Shown: positions 56,864-64,000 of the stretch, in pieces
How the letters are laid out: every line of letters starts with the position of its first letter
How positions within the stretch are numbered: the stretch's first letter is position 1
DNA from: Heterostelium album PN500
Lineage: Eukaryota; Evosea; Eumycetozoa; Acytosteliales; Acytosteliaceae
DNA length: 64,000 nucleotides
Reading direction: 5' to 3'
Assembly (NCBI RefSeq): GCF_000004825.1
Contig: NW_008805100.1
Location: forward strand, 1 to 64,000
Program-made: the position numbers and the translations under genes
The notes under the pieces: generated by a model
What the model was told of the DNA's origin: nothing
The model's input: only the letters and a program-made list of their open reading frames with translations
Databases searched by the model: none

Positions 56864-57210
56864 TCTTTAATCTCTTCCTTCTTCTTTTTTGTATAAACAA
56901 ATAAATAAACCAATCGATTCGTTCGTTTTCTTCTTTTAATTTTTATTTTTTTTTTTTTTTTTTTTGATAAACAAAATGTCTTAATAATAGTTTTACTTTT
57001 ATAGAGTTTCATTGGAATATATAAAGTGTGAATAATATTCGATAGTGATTTTGAAACAATTTTCATGGATTTCATCTGATTTAATTTAGAAGTTGGATTG
57101 ACAACCAAAAAATGAAAATAAAGATTCAAATTTAATTAGGTACACTTTTGGAATTTGAAGATAAATTATTTATTTATTTTTTTTTTTTTGTATTTTATTT
57201 ATTTTTTTTC
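56864..57210. other. AT-rich intergenic region
   Basis: Spacer between the methyltransferase start and the PCCB stop, with T21- and T14-type runs. No supported feature. Confidence 0.5.
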
Positions 57211-59247
57211 TTACAATGGAATGTTACCATGTTTCTTGGATGGGTTTGATAATTTCTTGTCCTTCAACATCTCTAAATCCTCACAAATAATTCTACGGGT
57301 CTCACGTGGAATGATGATTCCGTCGATGAATCCACGACGAGCAGCTGGGAGTGGGTTGGCAAACTTGTCGTTGTAGATCTTTTCTTGTTCGGCAATGTCA
57401 CCCTTTCCACGGAAGATAATCTCGACGGCACCCTTCGAACCCATGACGGCAACTTGACCGGTTGGCCACGAGTAGTTGGTGTCACCACGCAAGTGCTTCG
57501 ATGACATGACGTCGTAGGCACCACCGTATGCCTTACGAGTGATGACGGCAATCTTTGGAACGGTTGCCTCGGCGTAGGCATAGAGCAACTTGGCACCGTG
57601 ACGGATGATACCGTTGTGCTCCTGTGAGGTTCCCGGGAGGAAACCTGGAACGTCGACAAATGTAATCAAAGGAATGTTGAAGCAGTCGCAGAAACGAACG
57701 AAACGTGCTGCCTTGACAGAGGCATCGATATCCAAACAACCGGCCAACTCCTTTGGCTGGTTAGCAACAATACCAACGGTACGTCCTTCCATACGAGCGA
57801 ATCCAGTAATAATATTCTTGGCGTAGGCTGGTTGAATCTCAAAGAAATTACCGTCGTCGACGATTCTCTCAATAACCTCTTGCATATCATATGGCTTGTT
57901 TGGATCCTCTGGAACAATATTATCCAAAACCGGATCTTCACGGACAGCATCATCGAATGATTCAGCAATTGCTGGTCCACTTGCATTTGAACTTGGTAAC
58001 ATTGTAACAAATTCTCTAACCCTGTTGTGGAAAAAATTGATAACAAAATAAATAGTTATTAATAAATGATTCACCAGCTGAATTCCAAACAACTAACAAC
58101 ACAAAACACACATTACATTTTTCAAATGTTTAGAAAATGTAAAGACAATGTCCAGGTTGAGAAAACAATTGTTGTACTTACTTCTTTAATGCATCGATAT
58201 CGTTTTCAAAAGCGAGATGGGCAACACCGGATTTGGTGGTGTGAGTCTTGGCACCACCGAGTTCCTCTTGGGTGATTTCTTGTTTGGTGACGGATTTGAC
58301 GACGTCTGGACCGGTAACAAAGAGATATGAGGTGTCCTTGACCATGAATGTGAAATCGGTGATGGCTGGCGAGTAGACGGCACCACCGGCACATGGACCC
58401 ATGATGACAGAGATCTGTGGAACCACACCGGATGCCATGACGTTACGCTGGAAGACCTCGGCGTAACCGGCCAACGAGGCGATACCCTCTTGGATACGTG
58501 CACCACCAGAGTCGTTGAGACCGATCACCGGGGCACCCACCAACATCGCCTTGTCCATGATCTTACAGATCTTCTCGGCGTGTGCCTCTGAGAGCGAACC
58601 ACCGTTCACAGTGAAATCCTGTGAGAAAACAAACACCAACTTTCCGTTGATGGTACCGTGACCGGTGACAACACCGTCACCTGGCAACTTCTCAACATTG
58701 AAATCGGTGCAACGATGTGTTACCAACATATCGTATTCACGGAACGATTCTGGATCCAAAAGTAAATCGATTCTCTCACGTGCCAACAACTTTCCCTTGG
58801 CATGTTGAGCGTCGTTTCTCTTTTGACCACCACCTTCATAGGCCTTATCAGTTTCCTCTTGAATTCTACCATAAACACGCTACAATATTCATTATTAATT
58901 AATAAAATAATATCGTTAATATATATTTATACTTTTTAATAAAATCAATCTATTGCATGCTAATAATAACAATTAACTTGTCATATGTGCATAAACAGAT
59001 AAAATCGATTCGATTATTTTTGTTTTGTTTATCTTTTATCTTTTTCTTTTATCTTTGTTTTTTTTTTGATTTTAAAACCTACATCAATTTGTGAACTGAA
59101 ATCGATAGTGCTTGGTGCTGGAGTAGCAGCAGTTGCGTATGATCTGACACTGTTAATGCTACTGTTGAAGAGTGATGATCTGATTGGTGAGGTGAATGGT
59201 GACACCAAACGATTCTTAGTCAATGACAATAATCTTCGACCCAACAT
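57211..59247 (-). CDS. pccB: Propionyl-CoA carboxylase beta chain, mitochondrial
   Basis: Three exons (59247-59083, 58879-58182, 58021-57211), 557 residues (human PCCB 539). Exon 1 is a classical mitochondrial presequence: [18 protein letters not shown], then [13 protein letters not shown]. The carboxyltransferase domain follows: [78 protein letters not shown], then [15 protein letters not shown] and [18 protein letters not shown]. The ends match PCCB rather than acetyl-CoA or methylcrotonyl-CoA carboxylases. Together with the biotin-bearing alpha chain it converts propionyl-CoA to methylmalonyl-CoA in catabolism of odd-chain fatty acids and branched amino acids. C-ending codons indicate strong expression. 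Confidence 0.95.
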
Positions 59248-59514
59248 TTTTTTATATCTATCTTTTAAATTGAATCTGTTCTGTTCCGACTGATAAAATA
59301 AAAAAAAGAATAAAAATAAATAAATTACTTTGTTTTTTTTTTTTTTTAAAGCTAAAAGACTGATCAGCAAAATTAATCAATCAAAAAAAAAAAAAAAAAA
59401 AAAAATGATCACTTTTAAAAAAAAAAAAAACAAATTTTTTTGAAATTTCAATCGAATGATGATCACAGTGAAGTGTCGTTTTTACATACATGTATAATTA
59501 TAATTAGTTTTATT

Positions 59515-60491
59515 TTATCTTTGTTTTATTTCAAACTTATAGTTTGGTAATGAATCTATATAGTTTGTAACTTTTCGCAAATTTATATCTGAAGTTGCAT
59601 TTGAAGTGTCGACTACGAAATCATAAAATGATTTATCTTCATAATCCAAACCATATTGATTACTTTATTTTATTTGAAGTAGGAATAATTATAAATAAAT
59701 GATTATTTAGTTAGTTAGTTAGTTAATTGAAATAATAAATAATGTGATGTAAAAACTTACATATATCTATTTCTATCATTTAAATCTCTATTTTGATTTT
59801 CTTTAAATTTATTTACAACGTCGCTGATGTTTGGCAGATTCAACTTTGATATGTATTCGGTGACACTCGATAGATCGTTTAGGTTGGTGTCATGCGGTAT
59901 CGATTTCTCTGCGATTTCAGCTGCTTGCTTTCCGATCTCACGCTCCAAGAATCTGATCGATTTCTCTCGGACACTGCATTCCACATAGATTCTAATGAGA
60001 TTCTCTCTGTTCAGTTCCTCTTTCAAGTAGGTACCTAATAACGCTGGTTGTCTACCTTCAATAACATAATAGTTATCAATTGATTTGTTTTGTTGTTGTT
60101 GTTGGTTGTTGTTATTGTTATTCTGTATGATCTTCAATGTTCTATAATCGATTTCAACATCTACTTTCTTGCCATAGAGTGGATTACTCTTGTTGGGTGG
60201 TAGGTTTTGTTGTTCTGCTAATTCCAATTCCAAGAGAAGTCGTGATTGTTCGCCAACCGATATGTTTAGCGATGCAGCCAACTCTCTAAACATCATACCG
60301 ACCGAATAGAATTCACCACCGACATAGTGATTCGCCAACTTCTTTGCCATCGTTGACTTGCCAGTCAGCTGATTACCAGCGATCAATATAGTCGGTCTAT
60401 TACATCCCGTTTTCAACTGGCTGATTGAACTCTCACCAAAATATTTACTAAATATATTAATTAAAGAACTAAACTTTTTACTACCATCCAT
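59515..60491 (-). CDS. Cytidylate kinase-like P-loop protein
   Basis: Two exons (60491-59761, 59662-59515), 292 residues; ATG 60491 is taken rather than an in-frame TTG further up. P-loop GNQLTGKSTMAKKLANHY at about 40; NMP-binding region YSVGMMFRELAASLNIS; YYVIEGRQPALLG; LID-like RFLEREIGKQAAEIAEKS with Arg/Lys; then DRNRYINQYGLDYEDKSFYD and VVDTSNAT. The R--R-YI--YG-D--D-S-YD-V-DTS order is that of AAA/cytidylate-kinase-2-like NMP kinases, found mainly in archaea and bacteria. It may phosphorylate CMP/dCMP or a related nucleotide. An Asn/Gln stretch interrupts the core. Confident on fold, less so on substrate. Confidence 0.72.
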
Positions 60492-60899
60492 TTTCGTAAT
60501 AACTTGCAAAAAATGACAACATAGAAAACAGTAGGTTTTTCATTAATTTTTTTTTTTAACAACAAAAGAAGTTTGTTTTATTTCTAAATCTGTATTAATC
60601 TGTATTGTACAGTTATATTTGAAGACTTTGAATGTTTTATATTTAATAGAATATTTATTACAATTTTAATGTTTATGTTTTGCTTTAAGACGATTGATTA
60701 TATTTATGTTATTTACAAGATTTTTGAAATGTTGGTTAGTTGATTGCTGATTTGGTATTTGTTTGTTTGTTTGCTATTTTTTTTATTTATTTTTTAACAG
60801 TGGTTTTCATGCATACAGAGTTGATATCAATGATCATCACTGTATGTATGAATATATATATATATGATCTAAGAAATGATACTCGGATGAAGCACAATA
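60492..60899. other. AT-rich intergenic region
   Basis: T-rich with a GTTTGTTTGTTTGC stretch and an (AT)n run at about 60850. No supported feature. Confidence 0.45.
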
Positions 60900-61768
60900 G
60901 ATTCTATTTCACTTGACACCAGACGACTAAGAGACAGGTGAGAGACTTGTTCTAGTTAATAGGTAGCCATCAGACTGTCAATTCTCTTGTAGAATAGGGT
61001 GGTCTTTGGTAGACTTGATAAGTCTTAAGATGCCTTTCAAAACAAAGAGACATGTCAGGTCTGGTACCAATTGAAATTAAATCTGTTAAGCATCATCCGA
61101 AGGTGCCATTTGCATAGATCATACCCACTTTTGTTGAAATGAAATCGTTGTATGCCAATTCAATCATTCCAATAGGGAGAGTAGAGAAATTGTAATGGTT
61201 AACATTGTGTGGGTATTGCAAATTTTGGCAAGGGTAAACTCTTTAGTGTAATTCTTGAAGATGGCATGTTGAATAAGAACTAGTATCATTAGTTTTAATA
61301 GTTGTTTGGCAATCTTATCCTTTGATTCTTTAAGTTCACAGATGATAACCTCCATTATATCTCCTTTTTTCTTGGTGCTTACGGGTTCTGGACCAACAAT
61401 GAAATCGGATATCGGTAATTGGTCATAGAGTTGAGACAATGCAAGGTTGGAAGCAGAGTGCTGAAAAATATTTTGGCATGTGCTTGGTGAAGGAGTAATA
61501 CGACACTAAATCAAAAGCTTTAGTATTAGTTATCTTTTTAGCTAAGTAGACTATATAAATGTTATTATTATAAACAACTTACTTCATTTGTAATGATCTT
61601 ATAAATTTGACAACCTAGAATCCGATCACCATAGCTTTCTTTGGTTTCGAATAGATCGGATTTCGGATCAATTGCATAAACAATGAGTTTATCATTGATC
61701 AGTTTATTTAAATAGACATTGATGATTTCAAACTGATCTTTGTGTTTAGAAATAAATTTTGAATTCAT
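60900..61768 (-). pseudogene. Decaying gene, possible nuclease-like domain
   Basis: Exon 1 (61768-61583) and exon 2 (61505-61164) join in phase to 175 residues starting MNSKFISKHKDQFEIINVYL. Near the end is DIMEVIICELKESKDKIAKQ, where E-L-K after a beta-strand-like VIIC and a following helix with Gln recall a PD-(D/E)XK nuclease core. At 61210-61190 the frame ends in a low-quality tail, while another frame continues protein-like (STLPIGMIELAYNDFISTKV to ANGTFG, stop), and a third near 60940-61060 (RPDMSLCFERHLKTYQVYQR). So the C-terminal half seems frameshifted. Family unknown; nuclease idea is weak. Confidence 0.45.
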
Positions 61769-62620
61769 TATGTTATTTGCTTTGAGTCGATATATAATAT
61801 ACTTAAAATATTAATATAATTTGATTTGATTTGATTTGAGTGGAGTTGTATAAATATAATATGTGTTTATACTATAAATTGTTGTGTGTACTTTAATTGT
61901 TGTTTATTGTAAAATGATCAAAATAGGTTGTTCTATTTATTCATTACAGTTTAAGCTTCTCAAAAATTAGAGAAATCACACTTGTGCATGAATGACGAAC
62001 AGATTTAGGAAGTGGGTAAGAATAAAACTTGGGTTTTTTTATGACTTTCATTAAAAACTTAAATTTTTAATTTTCTATCTATTAAATGTGTTATTTATTT
62101 TTTTAGTATCTTAAAATTTTAAGGTACCACTACTAACTACTTAAATAATAGAGTTTTAATCCTGGGGAGAAAAACAACAAATACAAGAAATACAATCTAT
62201 TTGTCACCAAGTAGATTAAGGTGGTTGAATTTAGAAACTCAAAAATAACTTAGAATTTAATTAAAGAAATTCTTCGAATCAAATTTTTGGATTTGGTATT
62301 CATGATTTATTTCTTCCTTATATCGAAAATAATTTTTGATTTATTTGTAATTTAACATGTTTTTTCCTATTAATACGTTTATTTTTCACTTCTTGATGTT
62401 GTGTAGAATAGAATTAAACAAAAACCTAACATGATGGGTTTTTTGAACAAATTTAATAAATTTTATTATATTTTATACTATTTTATTAATTATTAAAGGA
62501 TAATAAAGATTAATATTATAATTAATTTTCAATAAATTTATTTTATTTAAATATGATAATCTTTTCTATTTAACAAAAATATGCCAACTAGATAATATTA
62601 TAGAATTTCCTTTTTAACTT
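61769..62620. other. AT-rich intergenic region
   Basis: No gene seen. A GATTTGATTTGATTTGA repeat lies at about 61820-61840. Confidence 0.5.
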
Positions 62621-63256
62621 TTAATCATTAAAACAAATGTTTACTTGATTGATATCCGAACAGAAGTTGTAAACTGAGTAAGGAATGGTAACAATTTTCT
62701 GGGGCTCACCTCTACAATCATTGTTGTATGCTGTATACGATGTAGTGGTAAGTTGGTTAGGAGTACATCTATACTTGGCACTACCATGAGTTAAGAGTAC
62801 ACAAGTATCCAGAAGACTATATGTAGCTGAGATGATATGCTCCTTCCAGTTTGGTGATTCACAATATCCGGTGTATGCAAAATTGACTGTTGATTGTTGT
62901 GGTAAGACAAGGCTATCCACACAGCTGGCCGAATATCCATAGTATTCATGGTTTATTACATGCTCTAGACACTGGTCGATTCGGTGATAGACTTTCTTTT
63001 CAATTGGAATCGAACAGTCATTGTCTTTGAACTTCTGGATACCAATCTTATTAGGATCACCACTGCAATCGTAAACTGTTTTTCCAATACAGGAACCAGC
63101 CTTGACGAATAATCCACCATACTCCGAGTCATTGGAGCAATTTTTAGTATTGAAATACTTGAGGTAGGCGAAACCAGATTGTTTTCCAGCCAAGGAAACT
63201 GAAATCAGTGAGAACAGAACAAGAGTAGAAATAAAAATAAATTTTGAAGAGTACAT
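62621..63256 (-). CDS. Secreted cysteine-rich protein, unknown
   Basis: Single exon, 211 residues. Signal peptide MYSSKFIFISTLVLFSLISV with likely cleavage after SLA at about 23. The mature protein has 12 Cys, evenly spaced, consistent with six disulphides, and is rich in Tyr and Asn (FAYLKYFNTKNCSNDSEYGG, then IGKTVYDCSGD and QCLEHVINHEYYGYSASC). There is no TM or GPI-type hydrophobic tail, so it is probably soluble extracellular or vesicular. Dictyostelids encode many small secreted Cys-rich families; I cannot assign this one. Clean start, clean stop and no homopolymers support it as real. Confidence 0.75.
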   Translation of the reverse strand: MYSSKFIFISTLVLFSLISVSLAGKQSGFAYLKYFNTKNCSNDSEYGGLFVKAGSCIGKTVYDCSGDPNKIGIQKFKDNDCSIPIEKKVYHRIDQCLEHVINHEYYGYSASCVDSLVLPQQSTVNFAYTGYCESPNWKEHIISATYSLLDTCVLLTHGSAKYRCTPNQLTTTSYTAYNNDCRGEPQKIVTIPYSVYNFCSDINQVNICFND

Positions 63257-64000
63257 TGTTAATTATGTAATATTATATTTTTAATAAATTAATAAGTTCA
63301 TTTTTCTTATTTATAGAGAAACCAAATTGGATACCAATACCATCAGAAAAAATCAAATGACAATTTTTTTCGACCAAAAAAAGAATAAATAAAATGTTTT
63401 TTAATAAAACCCCAGACGAAAAAGATAAAAAATTGTTCTTATCAAAAAAAACACCATCATTATTAGAAGGGGAACCTATTTTTTTTTAATTTTTTTGTGA
63501 CGTTGGCACCAGAATTTGATCTTTCAAAGGTAATTTTCCTAAAAAAAAATAGAATTTGTTTCTATTTCTTCCTTCTATGATATCATTTATATTTTATGAA
63601 AATTAAGAGACAATAAAGTTGATATTTATTGGAATTGTAAAACTATAACAGTATAATGTTTAGGTTATTAATCAATATCATTATTTATAACTATTCATAA
63701 CGTTTTCCCTTGTTTGTATACCAGGAATATACTATTAAAAAACACTTTATTTGATACTTTGGGCTGATTTTATAAAACTTATTTTAGGTAAATTCTTTTG
63801 AATGTTTTTAATTATTTATAAAATAACACTAATAATTCTTTTTTTTTTAAAAACTCTCAATTAATATTTATAAATTTAATATGTCGTTATATAAATTATT
63901 CTCTCCAAACTATTTACTATAAGTTATGGAATAAACCTTGAGTGAAACAACTATTAAGATATAAACAAAACTACCTCAGAGAAGAATATCTTTTGAATAT
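63257..64000. other. AT-rich region to window end
   Basis: Poly-A/T runs and no open frame worth calling. The window ends inside it. Confidence 0.5.

Noticed and set aside
1-64000. tRNA genes
   Set aside because: I looked for T-loop (GTTCRANYC-like) signals on both strands and found none with a matching cloverleaf; a dedicated scan could still find one I missed.

Overview
The window is a eukaryotic, AT-rich stretch with compact, intron-containing genes. It has long A/T homopolymers between genes, short introns (mostly 60-150 bases, GTA...TAG type), and long Asn/Gln/Ser/Thr runs inside proteins. Gene families include an FNIP-like F-box protein, a ComC-like adhesion protein and a small hssA/sigN-like protein. 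Together these point to a dictyostelid social amoeba. Highly expressed genes (ribosomal protein L7, propionyl-CoA carboxylase beta) use C-ending codons, which fits a dictyostelid somewhat less AT-biased than D. discoideum. I cannot name the species from sequence alone.

Region 1-7.7 kb is accessory DNA. It opens inside a GC-rich 23-base minisatellite that runs into a 52-base near-perfect palindrome. After that come broken gene relics (frameshifted Q-rich and N-rich genes, diverged repeat segments, a fragment resembling an acyl-CoA synthetase N-terminus) around one intact FNIP-like F-box gene. Region 7.98-31.8 kb is a normal gene-dense arm: HPS1 (BLOC-3) on +; hssA-like on +; Ste24/ZMPSTE24 CAAX protease on -; BBE-type FAD oxidase on +; ankyrin-TPR protein on -; TFB1M rRNA dimethylase on +; sugar transporter on -; mitochondrial phosphate carrier on -; GT13-like glycosyltransferase on -; TBC/EF-hand RabGAP on +; double-DEP/PH protein on +. 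Region 31.9-41.7 kb is sparser: MsrA on -, a small three-exon gene with a 15-base microexon on +, Elongator subunit ELP5 on -, ribosomal protein L7 on +, then a gene-poor stretch with an inverted fragment of the L7 gene. Region 41.7-55.7 kb holds a P5B ATPase, an RNA ligase-polynucleotide kinase, and a 1571-residue ComC-like membrane protein, all on +. These are followed by a small beta-rich protein on - and an acidic protein on +. Region 55.8-64 kb holds, all on -, a zinc-ribbon methyltransferase of bacterial flavour, PCCB, a CMP-kinase-like protein, a probably decayed nuclease-like gene, and a secreted 12-cysteine protein.

Functional links are loose, as expected for a eukaryote: membrane traffic (HPS1, TBC RabGAP, P5B ATPase), mitochondrial function (TFB1M, phosphate carrier, PCCB) and RNA metabolism (ELP5, RNA ligase-PNK, L7). 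No operon-like system is evident. The most distinctive observations are a peptidoglycan-binding-like segment inside HPS1, the RNA ligase-kinase fusion, the bacterial-like methyltransferase, the C-terminal CAAX-like end of the RabGAP, and the L7 gene fragment. Exon boundaries were derived by hand from GT/AG sites and checked for codon phase.
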